Assembly (NCBI RefSeq): GCF_003315035.1
Contig: NZ_QNRE01000004.1
Span: 543,795-607,794 of the forward strand
From: Nocardia puris
GTDB lineage: Bacteria > Actinomycetota > Actinomycetes > Mycobacteriales > Mycobacteriaceae
Length of the DNA: 64,000 nt
Reading direction: 5' to 3'
This document shows positions 55,614 to 64,000 of the stretch, one piece after another (the first letter of the stretch is position 1; each line of letters opens with the position of its first letter). Under the pieces are notes generated by a model, which searched no databases, was not told where the DNA came from, and saw only the letters and a program-made list of their open reading frames with translations. The position numbers were made by a program, and so were the translations under genes.

Positions 55614-56609
55614 CTACTTCTCCGGCTTGCCGAACTGCTCGTTGCGGCCGAGCGAGCGCAGGTGGAACCACTCGCGCAGGCCCGCCGGGTCGCGCCGGGT
55701 GACGAGGAAGAACCAGGAGAAGCGAATCCACTCCTGTGGCAACAGCTTCCGCATTCCGGGCTGGGACATCAGGTAGCCGCGGTTGCGGTAGGTGAAGTAG
55801 CGCTTGACCGGATCGTCGGGATACTGGGTGTGCATGCGCCCGCCCAGGATCGGCTTGAACTCCGCCGCCCCGTTCGGGTGCAGGTAGGCCGTCTGCAGAC
55901 AGGTGCCGAACGGCAGGCCCGAGCGCACCAGGCGCCGGTGCACCTCCACCTCGTCGCCGCGCACGAACAGCCGCAGATCGGGCACGCCGATCAGGTCCAC
56001 CGCCCGCGCGGCGATCAGCGCGCCGTTGAACAGCGACGCGATGCCGGGCAGGAAATCGTCGTCGCCCAGCTCCGAGCGCTTGCGCCGCCACACCACACCG
56101 CGCCGCAGCGGGAAGGCCAGGCGGTCGGGATCGTCGATATCGCAGACCACCGGCGAGACCTCCGCCAGCCCGTGGCGCTCGGCGCAGTCGAGCAGGGTGG
56201 CCAGCACCTGGTCGCCGTCGGGGCGGCCGTCGTCGTCGGCCAACCACACCCAGTCCGCGCCCTGGCTGAGCGCGTGCAGGATGCCGAGCGCGAAACCGCC
56301 CGCGCCGCCCAGGTTGTGCGCCGACCCCAGGTAGGTGGTCGCCACCGGCTGCTGCTCGACCAGCTCGGCGACCTCGGGCTCGTTGCCGTTGTCGATCACG
56401 ATCAGGTGGTCCACCGGACGCGACTGAGAGGCGAGCACTTTCAGCGATTCGGCGAGCAGCTCACGCCGCTTGTGGGTGACCACGACGGCCACCACTTTCG
56501 CGGTCGGGCCGGTATCGGCCGGAACCCAGTCCACCGCGGGCGCGGTCGAGTCGGCCGGGGCGTGGTCCCCAGCGGTGATGGGGGCGTCCTGCCCGGCCGG
56601 GGAGTTCAT
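55614..56609 (-). CDS. glfT1: galactofuranosyltransferase GlfT1
   Basis: This 331-residue GT2 enzyme adds the first two galactofuranose residues to the decaprenyl-PP-GlcNAc-Rha primer. The nucleotide part has VVVTHKRRELLAESL and the metal site WLADDDGRPD. A second region, RGDEVEVHRRLVRSGLPFG, resembles the second acidic site of GlfT2. The ATG overlaps the stop of the ATP-binding gene by 4 nt. In M. tuberculosis Rv3782 lies between the same two transporter genes (Rv3781, Rv3783). Confidence 0.93.
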   Translation of the reverse strand: MNSPAGQDAPITAGDHAPADSTAPAVDWVPADTGPTAKVVAVVVTHKRRELLAESLKVLASQSRPVDHLIVIDNGNEPEVAELVEQQPVATTYLGSAHNLGGAGGFALGILHALSQGADWVWLADDDGRPDGDQVLATLLDCAERHGLAEVSPVVCDIDDPDRLAFPLRRGVVWRRKRSELGDDDFLPGIASLFNGALIAARAVDLIGVPDLRLFVRGDEVEVHRRLVRSGLPFGTCLQTAYLHPNGAAEFKPILGGRMHTQYPDDPVKRYFTYRNRGYLMSQPGMRKLLPQEWIRFSWFFLVTRRDPAGLREWFHLRSLGRNEQFGKPEK

Positions 56610-57436
56610 GCGTTGTTCCGCTCCAGTTCTCGTTCGCTGCCGTCGCGTTCGGCCGCCAATTCCTTCAGCACGGTCGCGACGTGATTCCCGGCGTCGGGCC
56701 CCTCGTACGCGCGCACCACGTCTTCGATGCCGCCGCGCTCCCGGATGCGACCGTGATCGATCCACAGCGCCGAATCGCAGAGTTGGGCGAGGAATTCGTT
56801 GGAATGGCTGGCGAACACCAGAATGCCAGAACGCGCGACGAGTTCCTGCAGGCGCAGCCGCGCTTTCTTCATGAATTCCGCGTCCACCGCGCCGATGCCC
56901 TCGTCGAGCAGCAGGATCTCCGGGTCGATGGAGGTGACCACGCCCATCGCCAGGCGCACCCGCATACCGGTGGAATACGTGCGCAGCGGCATCTGGAGGT
57001 ATTCGCCGAGTTCGGTGAAATCGGCGATCTCGTCGATCTTGGCGAGCATCTGCTTGCGCGTCTGCCCGAGGAACAGGCCGCGGATGATGATGTTCTCGTA
57101 GCCGGAGATCTCCGGGTCCATGCCGACGCCGAGGTCGAATACCGGCGCCACCCGGCCCTGGATGCGGGCGCTGCCGCGGGAGGGTTCGTAGATGCCCGCC
57201 AGCAGGCGCAGCAGCGTCGATTTGCCCGCGCCGTTGTGGCCGACCAAGCCGATCCGGTCGCCCTCCTTCAGCGAGAGCGTGATGTCGCGCAGCGCCTCGA
57301 CCACCACCACATCGGACTGGTTGCGCCCGATCGCGCCGCCCGCTTTCCCCAGGAAGGCCTTCTTCAGCGAGCGCGATTTGGCGTCGAAGATCGGAAATTC
57401 GACCCACGCGTCATGGGTTTCGATACTCACACTCAT
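56606..57436 (-). CDS. wzt: galactan ABC exporter ATP-binding protein Wzt (Rv3781-like)
   Basis: This 276-residue ATPase has Walker A GHNGAGKST, signature YSTGMRVRLAMG, Walker B ILLLDEGIGAVD and the H-loop ASHS. The RfbE/Wzt group exports polyprenyl-linked polysaccharide. It lacks the long C-terminal sugar-binding domain of some Wzt proteins, so it probably exports without a chain-terminating cap. It is between the permease and glfT1 and overlaps glfT1 by 4 nt. Confidence 0.94.
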   Translation of the reverse strand: MSVSIETHDAWVEFPIFDAKSRSLKKAFLGKAGGAIGRNQSDVVVVEALRDITLSLKEGDRIGLVGHNGAGKSTLLRLLAGIYEPSRGSARIQGRVAPVFDLGVGMDPEISGYENIIIRGLFLGQTRKQMLAKIDEIADFTELGEYLQMPLRTYSTGMRVRLAMGVVTSIDPEILLLDEGIGAVDAEFMKKARLRLQELVARSGILVFASHSNEFLAQLCDSALWIDHGRIRERGGIEDVVRAYEGPDAGNHVATVLKELAAERDGSERELERNNA

Positions 57437-57447
57437 CGCGGCGGCTC

Positions 57448-58446
57448 CTACACCCAGTACGGTACGCGCGAACGGTACTTCTTCATGGCGACCAGGGCGA
57501 GAATCCAGCCGACCACGGTGATGACGCCGACGATCACCCAGTGCCGCAGCGCCTGCGGTTCACCGAGCAGCGGGGCGCGCACGATCTCCAGGTAATGGAA
57601 GGTGGGGATGATCTCCACCAGCCGGGCCCGGTCGCTCGCGCCGCCGATCTGATCTTCGAGCGTCTTGGTGGTCCACATGACCGGCGTCAGCACGAACAGC
57701 ATCAGCGTCATGCTGCCCAGAATCGGCGCGATATCGCGGTAGCGGGTGCTGAAGATGCCGAACAGGATCGACACCCACATCGAGTTGAGGAAGATCAATC
57801 CGATCGCGGGTATCGCCAGCAGGCTCGCCCAATGCAGGTTGCGCCAGACCCCGAACGCGACCAGCAGCACGAAATAGATGCCGACGTTGTGGATGAAGAA
57901 CAGGAACTGCCGCCACACCAGCCGGTACACGTGCACGCTCAACGCCGAGGGCAGCTGTTTGATCAGGCCCTCGTTGGCGATGAACACCTCCGAACCCTCG
58001 AGGATGCTCGCGCTGATCACGTACCAGAAGATCAGGCCGACGGTCACGTAGGGCAGGTACTCGCGCAGCGGCTGGCCGAGCAGGGTGGCGTAGAGGATGC
58101 CCATCGCCGCGGCCTGCACGGCGGTGGCGATGGTGATCCAGAACGGGCCGAGCACCGAGCGCCGGTAGCGCTGCTTGATGTCCTGCCAGCCCAGCGAGAG
58201 CCACAGTTCGCGCTGCCCGAAGCCGTCGCGCATGTCCTTGAACGCGCGCCGCCAGGTCTGCGAATCCGAGGCCGGGGGCGTGCTCATCCGGCCCGCCGAC
58301 TCCTCGGCGGTCGCGGCATCGGCACCCGGACTCTGATCTGACGACACTGGGCTCACTTCGGGACTATTGCTCTCTTCGTGACTTTCGCTCTCATCGGGGC
58401 GCGGCGTACTCACGTCGGCGTCGGTACGAGCGGCTGCGGAGGGCAC
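57448..58446 (-). CDS. wzm: galactan ABC exporter permease Wzm (Rv3783-like)
   Basis: This 332-residue permease has six membrane helices after a Ser/Glu-rich cytosolic extension of about 65 residues. The segment QRYRRSVLGPFWITI is diagnostic of ABC-2 polysaccharide exporters. With Wzt it should export lipid-linked galactan to the periplasm. GTG 58446 is preferred over GTG 58494 because the TAGTCT box lies 8 nt before it. The wzt start is 11 bp downstream. Confidence 0.93.
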   Translation of the reverse strand: MPSAAARTDADVSTPRPDESESHEESNSPEVSPVSSDQSPGADAATAEESAGRMSTPPASDSQTWRRAFKDMRDGFGQRELWLSLGWQDIKQRYRRSVLGPFWITIATAVQAAAMGILYATLLGQPLREYLPYVTVGLIFWYVISASILEGSEVFIANEGLIKQLPSALSVHVYRLVWRQFLFFIHNVGIYFVLLVAFGVWRNLHWASLLAIPAIGLIFLNSMWVSILFGIFSTRYRDIAPILGSMTLMLFVLTPVMWTTKTLEDQIGGASDRARLVEIIPTFHYLEIVRAPLLGEPQALRHWVIVGVITVVGWILALVAMKKYRSRVPYWV

Positions 58447-58460
58447 GGTGGTCGAGACTA
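58446..58460 (-). promoter_or_regulatory. leaderless promoter of wzm-wzt-glfT1
   Basis: TAGTCT (58460-58455) is 8 nt before GTG 58446, so the whole galactan-export operon would begin with a leaderless cistron. Confidence 0.65.
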
Positions 58461-58519
58461 CCTGGGGCACCGTCCCCGAGGTCCGCAGGTACACGCCGGA
58501 CCGGGCCGCGAACAGCTGG

Positions 58520-59125
58520 TTACAGGTACTGTCCGGACCCGCCCGTGACGTGATCGGCCCGGCCGCCGCGCGGGTCGACCGCGTGCATCCCCGGCGGCAG
58601 CGCGCCCTGGCGCATCTGCTCGAGCTGGGCCCGCGCGGCCATCTGCTGGGCGAACAGCGCGGTCTGGATGCCGTGGAACAGGCCCTCCAGCCAGCCGACC
58701 AGCTGGGCCTGGGCGATGCGCAGCTCCGCGTCGGAAGGCACCGCGTCGTCGGTGAACGGCAGCGTCAGGCGCTCCAGCTCGTCGCGCAGCTCGGGGGCCA
58801 GGCCCTGTTCGAGCTCGCGCACCGAGGACTTGTGGATCTCCTTGAGGCGGCTGCGGCTGGCGTCGTCCAGGGGGGCGGCGCGCACCTCTTCGAGCAGCTG
58901 CTTGATCATGGTGCCGATCCGCATCACCTTGGCCGGCTGTTCCACCATGTCGGCCAGCGATTCGCCGCCGTCCTCGCGCTCGCTCGCCTCGCCTGCGGGT
59001 TCGTCGTCGTCCGCGATCACCTGTCCGGTCAGGGGCGTGCCGTCCGCGCCGGCGGGGATGGCGAGCGGCCTGCCGTCGGGACCGACCACGACGATGGATT
59101 CGGGTGCCTCATCCGGATGCGTCAT
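58520..59125 (-). CDS. bpa: bacterial proteasome activator Bpa (PafE)
   Basis: This 201-residue protein forms rings that open the 20S proteasome without ATP. The four-helix core (about 60-175) carries LFHGIQTALFAQQMAARAQLEQM, and the C-terminus is GQYL, the activator tail that docks into proteasome pockets. In M. tuberculosis the homologue is Rv3780, also next to the exporter genes. ATG 59125 is listed; two earlier ATGs add four residues. No proteasome genes lie in this window. Confidence 0.94.
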   Translation of the reverse strand: MTHPDEAPESIVVVGPDGRPLAIPAGADGTPLTGQVIADDDEPAGEASEREDGGESLADMVEQPAKVMRIGTMIKQLLEEVRAAPLDDASRSRLKEIHKSSVRELEQGLAPELRDELERLTLPFTDDAVPSDAELRIAQAQLVGWLEGLFHGIQTALFAQQMAARAQLEQMRQGALPPGMHAVDPRGGRADHVTGGSGQYL

Positions 59126-59346
59126 GGTCCCCATCATGTCGCGTTGTCGTCCGGCGCGCTAACGCCGGTCGCGGCGGCCCCCGCTGCCGCGCTCGCGGCG
59201 CGCGACTATTCTGTCCGGGTCCGTGTGGTTCGGATTTCCCTGAAGGTCGGTTGCCATGCTGATTCCCGGTTCGCGCCGTCGCCGCGCGCCGCTTCCGCGT
59301 GCGATCGGGGTGTGCGACGCGGTTACACGGCATCGCCGGATGCCCT

Positions 59347-59360
59347 TAGAGTGGCCAGCA
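59347..59360 (+). promoter_or_regulatory. leaderless promoter of the desulfurase-like gene
   Basis: TAGAGT (59347-59352) is 7 nt before ATG 59360; there is no ribosome site. Confidence 0.62.
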
Positions 59361-60562
59361 TGACTTACGACGTCGCGAGGGTTCGGGGCCTGATACCGTC
59401 CCTGGGCGACGGCTGGATCCACCTCGATCCGCAGGCGGGCATGCTCGTCCCGGACGCGGTATCCCGCGCCGTGTCAACGGGTTTCCGCACGTCGTCGTTC
59501 TCCCACATCGGCCGCCACTCCGCCTCGGCCCGCAGTGCCGCCATTCTCGACGCCGCCCGCGAGGCCGTCGCCGACCTGGTCGGCGGCGATCCGGCCGGGG
59601 TGGTGCTCGGCCCCGACCGCGCGGTGCTGCTGGCCTGGCTCGCGGAATCGCTGAGCTCGCGCCTCGGGCTCGGGACCGGCATCGTGCTGTCCCGCCTGGA
59701 CGACGAGGCCAACGTCGCGCCGTGGCTGCGCATCGCCAACCGCTACGGCGCGCACGTGCGCTGGGCGGAGGTCGAGATCGAGACCTGCGAGATGCCGTCC
59801 TGGCAGTTCGAGGAGCTGATCGGGCCGACCGCCCGGCTGGTCGCGCTCACCGCGGCCTCACCCATCGTCGGTTCCGCGCCCGCGGTGCGGGTGGCCGCGG
59901 ACCGCGTGCACGAGGTGGGCGGTCTGCTGGTGGCCGACGCGTTCGGCGCGGCGCCGTACGCGCTCATCGACATCGACGAACTCAACGCCGACGTGGTGGC
60001 GCTCAGCGCGCCCGCGTGGGGCGGCCCGCAGATCGGCGCACTGGTGTTCCGCGATCCGGCGTTCCTGGACCGCATCCCGTCGATGTCGCTGAACCCCTAC
60101 GCCAAGGGGGCTGAACGGCTCGAGGTGGGCGGGCACCAGTACGCGCTGCTGGCGGGGCTCACCACGTCCATCGACTTCCTCGCCGGGCTGGACGAACGCG
60201 CCACCGGCACCCGCCGCGAGCGGCTGGAGATCTCGATCACCTCGCTGCAGGACTACCACGACCAGCTGTTCGAGCACCTGATGGACACGCTCGACAAGAT
60301 CCCCGAACTCACCGTCATCGGCCGCGCCTCCACCCGCATCCCCACCGTCAGCTTCACCATGGCGGGGATGCAGGCGGAGAAGATCGCCGCCAAACTCGCC
60401 GACGCCCGCATCGGCACGCTCAGTGGCGTGCACGGCGGCAGCAGGCTGCTCGACGCGCTGGGCGTCAACGACGAGGGCGGGGCGGTCACGGTGGGACTCG
60501 CGCCGTACACGACGAAGTTCGAGATCGATCAGCTGGGGCGGGCGCTGTCGGCGCTGGAGTGA
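59360..60562 (+). CDS. cysteine-desulfurase-like protein without the PLP lysine (Rv3778c-like)
   Basis: This 400-residue protein has the fold of class V aminotransferases, with the small domain near SMSLNPYAKGAERLEVGGHQYALLAG. At the place of the Schiff-base Lys (SGHK in active enzymes), the sequence is LSAPAWGGPQIG around residue 218, so there is no Lys to hold PLP. The loop usually bearing the catalytic Cys is also absent. A related change occurs in M. tuberculosis Rv3778c. It is probably a structural or regulatory pseudoenzyme, but could use another residue. Confidence 0.85.
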   Translation: MTYDVARVRGLIPSLGDGWIHLDPQAGMLVPDAVSRAVSTGFRTSSFSHIGRHSASARSAAILDAAREAVADLVGGDPAGVVLGPDRAVLLAWLAESLSSRLGLGTGIVLSRLDDEANVAPWLRIANRYGAHVRWAEVEIETCEMPSWQFEELIGPTARLVALTAASPIVGSAPAVRVAADRVHEVGGLLVADAFGAAPYALIDIDELNADVVALSAPAWGGPQIGALVFRDPAFLDRIPSMSLNPYAKGAERLEVGGHQYALLAGLTTSIDFLAGLDERATGTRRERLEISITSLQDYHDQLFEHLMDTLDKIPELTVIGRASTRIPTVSFTMAGMQAEKIAAKLADARIGTLSGVHGGSRLLDALGVNDEGGAVTVGLAPYTTKFEIDQLGRALSALE

Positions 60563-60576
60563 ACGGGCGCGCCCCC

Positions 60577-61578
60577 TCACTCCTCGCGTACGCGCAGCAC
60601 GACCTTGCCGAAGGTGCCCGAGCCGTCCAGCAGGCGGTGGGCCTCGGCCGCCTCGGTGATCGGCAGCTCGGCGTGCACCACCGGCACGATCTGGCCCTCC
60701 GCGATCGCGGGCCACAGTTGCCCGCGCACCTGCGCGACGATCTCGGCCTTGCTGCCGGTGCCGACGGCCGGGCGGTTGCGCACGTTCGTCGCGTGCACGG
60801 TGCCCCACTTGCCCAGCAGCGCGGCCAGATTCAGCTCGCCCTTGACCCCGCCCTGCATCCCGATCACCACCAGGTGCCCGTGCGGGGCGAGCGCGTCGAC
60901 GTTCCGGGAGAGGTACGCCGCGCCCATGATGTCGAGGATGATGTCGGCACCCGGCCCGCCCAGCCCCTGCTCCGCGCGCACGACCTCCACGAAGTCGCGC
61001 TCGCGATAGTTGATCAGCACGCTCGCCCCCAGCTCGGCGCACCGCGCCAGCTTCTCGTCCGAGCCCGCTGTCACCGCCACCCGCGCGCCGCGCCGCGTCG
61101 CCACCTGGATCGCGTGCGTGCCGATCCCGCTGCCGCCGCCGTGGATCAGCACCAGCTGCCCGGCGTGCAGCCCGGCGGTCATCACCAGGTTCGACCACAC
61201 CGTCACCGCCGCCTCCGGCAGCGCCGCCGCCGCGGCCAGATCCAGGCCGTCCGGCACCGGCAGCACCTGCGTGGCGGGCACCGCGACCCGCTCGGCGTAC
61301 GCGCCGCCGGAGAGCAGCGCGCACACCCGGTCGCCGACCCGCCAGTCCCGCACCCCGTCGCCGAGTTCGGCGATCACGCCCGAGCACTCCAGCCCCAGGA
61401 TCTCGCTCGCCCCGGCGGGCGGCGGATACATCCCGCGCCGCTGCAAGAGGTCGGCGCGGTTCACGCCCGCCGCCACCACGTCGATCAGCACCTCGCCGTG
61501 CGCGGGCGCCGGGTCGGGGCCCTTGCCCCACTCCATCACCTCGGGCCCGCCGACACCGTTCAGCTCCATCGCGCGCAT
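60577..61578 (-). CDS. quinone oxidoreductase, MDR family (Rv3777-like)
   Basis: This 333-residue NADPH oxidoreductase begins MRAMELNGVGGPEVMEWG and has the motif LIHGGGSGIGTHAIQVA. The family reduces quinones and lacks the zinc ligands of alcohol dehydrogenases. ATG 61578 is selected by the family N-terminus. CAGTAT stands 6 nt before it, a weak -10 box, so this transcript may be leaderless as well. It converges on the desulfurase-like gene. Confidence 0.92.
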   Translation of the reverse strand: MRAMELNGVGGPEVMEWGKGPDPAPAHGEVLIDVVAAGVNRADLLQRRGMYPPPAGASEILGLECSGVIAELGDGVRDWRVGDRVCALLSGGAYAERVAVPATQVLPVPDGLDLAAAAALPEAAVTVWSNLVMTAGLHAGQLVLIHGGGSGIGTHAIQVATRRGARVAVTAGSDEKLARCAELGASVLINYRERDFVEVVRAEQGLGGPGADIILDIMGAAYLSRNVDALAPHGHLVVIGMQGGVKGELNLAALLGKWGTVHATNVRNRPAVGTGSKAEIVAQVRGQLWPAIAEGQIVPVVHAELPITEAAEAHRLLDGSGTFGKVVLRVREE

Positions 61579-61648
61579 CACCCCATACTGCCCGCGCCAC
61601 ACCGTGTCCGAAACGCCCGGCAACGGTGCGGGAAATCTCACAACGGAC

Positions 61649-61663
61649 TAGCGTTCCGGAGCG
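61649..61663 (+). promoter_or_regulatory. leaderless promoter of the hydroxyacid oxidase gene
   Basis: TAGCGT (61649-61654) is 8 nt before GTG 61663. The CCGGAG that follows is too close to act as a normal ribosome site. Confidence 0.6.
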
Positions 61664-62838
61664 TGAGCAGCTTCATCGACTTCCAGAACGAGATCTATCT
61701 GGGCGGACTCGGCGGCGCGCTACCCGAATTGCCCATGACGGCGGCGGGTTTGGAGCAGCGCGCGGCCGAGGTGCTCGGGGAAGCCGAATTCGCGTACGTC
61801 GCGGGCAGCGCGTCGGCGGAGCGCACCGCCGCCGCCAACCGCGCCGCGTTCGACAAGTACCGGATCGTGCCGCGGATGCTGCGCGGCACCACCGGGCCCG
61901 GCGCGCGCGATCTGTCGGTGGAGGTGCTCGGCACCCGGCTGGCCGCGCCGGTGCTCACCGCGCCCATCGGCGTGCTGGAGCTGATGCACGAGCGCGGCGA
62001 GGTGATCGTCGGCGAGGTCACCAAGGAACTCGGCATCGGCGACGTGCTGTCCACGGCGTCGTCGTCGACCATCGAGGAGGTGGGCGCGGCCGCGGGCGAG
62101 TGGTGGTACCAGCTGTACTGGCCCAATGACCACGAGCTGGCGCGCTCGTTCGTGGAGCGGGCCGAGCGCGCGGGCGCCAAGGCCATCGTCGTCACCGTCG
62201 ACACGCCCACGCTGGGCTGGCGCCCGCGCGACCTCGAACTGGCGCACCTGCCGTTCCTGCACGGCAAGGGCATCGCCAACTACCTGTCCGATCCGGTGTT
62301 CCGCGCCAAGCTGCCCGCGCCGCCGGAGGAGAGCGAGGACGCGATGCGCGTCGCGATCCTCACCTGGGTCGGCCTGTTCGGCAACCACACGCTGCGCCCC
62401 GCCGACCTGACGCACCTGCGCGAATGGACCGATCTGCCGATCGCGGTGAAGGGCATCCTGCACCCCGACGACGCCCGCCAGGTGGTGGACGCGGGCGCCG
62501 ACGCGGTCGTCGTGAGCAACCACGGCGGCCGCCAGGTCGACGGCTCCATCGCCGCGCTGGACGCGCTGCCCGCCGTGGCAGCGGGCGTCGGCGACCGCGC
62601 CGACGTGCTGTTCGACTCCGGCGTGCGCACCGGCTCCGACGTGCTCATCGCGCTGGCGCTCGGCGCCAAGGCGGTGCTGTACGGCAGGCCCTACGCCTAC
62701 GGTCTCGGCATCGCGGGCCGGGCGGGGGTGAAGCACGCGCTGCGGTTGCTGCTCGCCGATTTCGATCAGGCGCTGGGGCTTTCGGGATGCGCGAGTCCCG
62801 CGGAACTGTCGAGGTCGATGATCTCGGTGCTGCGCTGA
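61663..62838 (+). CDS. FMN-dependent alpha-hydroxyacid oxidase, lactate 2-monooxygenase-like
   Basis: This 391-residue TIM-barrel flavoenzyme contains VVVSNHGGRQVDGS, with the active-site His and Arg, and LFDSGVRTGSDVLIALALGAKAVLYGR, which binds the FMN phosphate. The WWYQLYWPNDHEL and VTVDTPTLGWRPRDLEL segments and the long insert before the active site fit lactate monooxygenase-type enzymes. It oxidises L-lactate or a related acid. GTG 61663 is set by the -10 box. A MarR gene follows 44 bp downstream. Confidence 0.88.
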   Translation: MSSFIDFQNEIYLGGLGGALPELPMTAAGLEQRAAEVLGEAEFAYVAGSASAERTAAANRAAFDKYRIVPRMLRGTTGPGARDLSVEVLGTRLAAPVLTAPIGVLELMHERGEVIVGEVTKELGIGDVLSTASSSTIEEVGAAAGEWWYQLYWPNDHELARSFVERAERAGAKAIVVTVDTPTLGWRPRDLELAHLPFLHGKGIANYLSDPVFRAKLPAPPEESEDAMRVAILTWVGLFGNHTLRPADLTHLREWTDLPIAVKGILHPDDARQVVDAGADAVVVSNHGGRQVDGSIAALDALPAVAAGVGDRADVLFDSGVRTGSDVLIALALGAKAVLYGRPYAYGLGIAGRAGVKHALRLLLADFDQALGLSGCASPAELSRSMISVLR

Positions 62839-62869
62839 CGGAAGCGATTTTCCCAGTTCACACCCGCTT

Positions 62870-62882
62870 TAGAATGATCAAG
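62870..62882 (+). promoter_or_regulatory. leaderless promoter of the second marR
   Basis: TAGAAT (62870-62875) is 6 nt before GTG 62882. Confidence 0.62.
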
Positions 62883-63373
62883 TGCATCCAGAACAGACTG
62901 GTCGTCCGCTCACCGAACCGCGCTGGCTGACGCCGGCGCAGCAGCGGGCCTGGCGGGCCTACATGGACGGCCACCAACGCCTGATGACCGCGCTCAACCG
63001 GCAGCTGCAACGCGACAGCGATCTCAGCCTGCCCGAATATCGCATCCTGGTGCTGCTCTCCGAGGCCCCCGGCCGATCGCTGCGCATGAGCGAACTCGCC
63101 GACGGCGTGCTCTCCTCCCGCAGCAGGCTCACCCACCAGATCCGCCGCATGGAGGCCCAGGGCATGGTCCGGCGCAACACCGTCGTCGAGGACGGCCGCG
63201 GCGTGCGCGCCGAACTCACCGACGAGGGCCTGCGCCGCCTCGCCGCCGCCGCGCCAGGCCACGTCGAAGCCGTCCGCCGCGACTTCATCGACCCCCTCAC
63301 CCCCGACCAACTCGACCTGGTCGGCGAGATCTTCGCCCGCATCGACCGCGTCATCGATGCGCGCGGCGACTGA
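62882..63373 (+). CDS. MarR-family regulator
   Basis: This 163-residue regulator has the winged helix-turn-helix of MarR proteins, with SLPEYRILVLLSEAPGRSL, the recognition segment GVLSSRSRLTHQIRRMEAQG and a wing at VVEDGRGVRAELTDEG. It begins at a leaderless GTG 44 bp after the oxidase, in the same direction. Target and ligand are unknown. The tRNA gene follows in 24 bp. Confidence 0.91.
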   Translation: MHPEQTGRPLTEPRWLTPAQQRAWRAYMDGHQRLMTALNRQLQRDSDLSLPEYRILVLLSEAPGRSLRMSELADGVLSSRSRLTHQIRRMEAQGMVRRNTVVEDGRGVRAELTDEGLRRLAAAAPGHVEAVRRDFIDPLTPDQLDLVGEIFARIDRVIDARGD

Positions 63374-63397
63374 CCCGTCCGTTACTATCGGGGCCCT

Positions 63398-63482
63398 GGA
63401 GACGTGGCAGAGCGGCCGAATGCACTCGCCTTGAAAGCGAGCGTCGCGAGAGCGACCGGGGGTTCAAATCCCTCCGTCTCCG
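63398..63482 (+). tRNA. tRNA-Ser (UGA anticodon)
   Basis: Acceptor arms GGAGACG and CGTCTCC pair fully. The anticodon loop CTTGAAA lies between CTCGC and GCGAG, reading TGA. A long variable arm (GTCGC-GAGA-GCGAC) is typical of serine tRNAs, and the TTCAAAT loop is intact. No CCA is encoded. TACTAT 9 nt before the gene is the probable -10 box. Confidence 0.95.
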
Positions 63483-64000
63483 CTCAGAAGCTCACGCGTC
63501 AGTGGACTCTTGGGCAGTCGACCAAACGTGACCGCTGTTGTAGCCGCCGCTTGGCGAGCTGTGGAAGAAATCTCCACGACATGGCTGGCGCGGTTCAGGG
63601 TGTACCTATCGCTGGTTTGTTGTCATGTTCTGTGCGAGTAGTGTTCAGCCCTATTTACATTCACAATCAGACGTCTACATCTTGGATGACTCTAATCGAG
63701 GACTCGTTCTAGGTATCCGCCTGTCAGGAGCGTTAGGCGTGGGTGTTTTGCCAGGTTGGGAGGTTACATCCTGAGTTCACTCGATACTTTTCAGCTATGG
63801 ACACAAGTGAATGCCGTGCTTCAAAGGCCCTCATCCCCGCTCGTGGCGTGGTACAACGATGTCCTGATGAGTAACCTCGAACATGACCTGCTTGGAGGTC
63901 TGGGTGGTCAAGTCCAAATGCGTGGTGTATCGAAGTGATCGCCGCGTGACCGCTGCCGGTCAGGCGGTCAACGCTGCGGGATCCTCCTGTTCATCGCTGG
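63483..64000 (+). other. gene-poor tail after tRNA-Ser
   Basis: These 518 bp have visibly lower GC than the rest of the window, with AT-rich stretches at about 63640-63715. ORFs here are short, start on rare codons and have no domain; one overlaps the tRNA and is rejected. This is the pattern of DNA inserted at a tRNA 3' end, but neither an integrase gene nor a repeated tRNA end is in the window. Confidence 0.5.

Noticed and set aside
63404..63712. 102-residue ORF overlapping the tRNA
   Set aside because: It starts inside tRNA-Ser and continues in AT-rich DNA with no protein features.
63756..63938. 60-residue ORF near the right edge
   Set aside because: It starts at TTG with no ribosome site and has neither family resemblance nor typical codon bias.

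Overview
The window is chromosomal DNA from a high-GC, mycolic-acid-containing actinomycete, most probably a Nocardia or a close relative. The basis is gene content and order. It carries tandem antigen-85-type mycolyltransferases, one with C-terminal LGFP repeats, followed by the fadD32-pks13-accD4 condensation cluster, two Emb arabinosyltransferases, aftA, dprE1/dprE2, the galactan polymerases and exporter, and a proteasome activator. The layout resembles the Mycobacterium tuberculosis Rv3777-Rv3804c cell-wall region, rearranged and with only Emb proteins of EmbB/EmbC type. Species was not tested by any search.

Layout. 1-6.6 kb: five mycolyltransferase genes in tandem, the first cut by the window edge. 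6.7-18.5 kb: a lipoprotein, an Rv3802c-like cutinase-family lipase, an inserted LLM-type oxidoreductase, then FadD32, Pks13 and AccD4, which activate, carboxylate and condense the two mycolate chains. 18.5-22.6 kb: a cyclophilin and the first Emb. 22.6-25.8 kb: a decayed accessory block with a phosphoribosyltransferase remnant, a head-to-head HxlR/oxidoreductase deletion scar, a HEAT-like protein and a lipoprotein. 25.9-34.8 kb: the second Emb, an MFS-pump remnant, AftA, DprE2, DprE1 and a GtrA protein, covering synthesis of the arabinose donor and its first uses. 34.9-39 kb: a flavin/F420-type oxidase, a molybdopterin oxidoreductase and an esterase. 39-47.4 kb: rmlA-rmlC and, 6 kb away, rmlB for dTDP-rhamnose, separated by an MFS pump with its MarR regulator, an XRE regulator and small Nocardia-type proteins. 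47.4-52.8 kb: a DUF2142 membrane protein, a GT2 glycosyltransferase with a membrane tail, a second GtrA protein and GlfT2. 52.8-59.1 kb: an SDR, RsgA, GlfT1, the Wzt/Wzm galactan exporter and Bpa. 59.3-63.4 kb: a lysine-less cysteine-desulfurase homologue, a quinone oxidoreductase, an alpha-hydroxyacid oxidase and a MarR regulator. The window ends with tRNA-Ser(UGA) and a gene-poor, visibly AT-richer tail.

Together the genes make, export and mycolylate arabinogalactan: RmlA/B/C supply the rhamnose linker donor, GlfT1/GlfT2 build galactan, Wzm/Wzt export it, DprE1/DprE2 make decaprenyl-phosphoryl-arabinose, AftA and Emb add arabinan, and FadD32/Pks13/AccD4 with the mycolyltransferases make and attach mycolates.

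Two observations stand out. First, twelve genes start directly on ATG or GTG placed 6-8 nt after a TANNNT -10 box, which indicates leaderless transcripts and corrects several start sites. Second, the GT2/GtrA/DUF2142 trio next to glfT2 has the composition of a three-part lipid-linked sugar-decoration system whose substrate is unknown.
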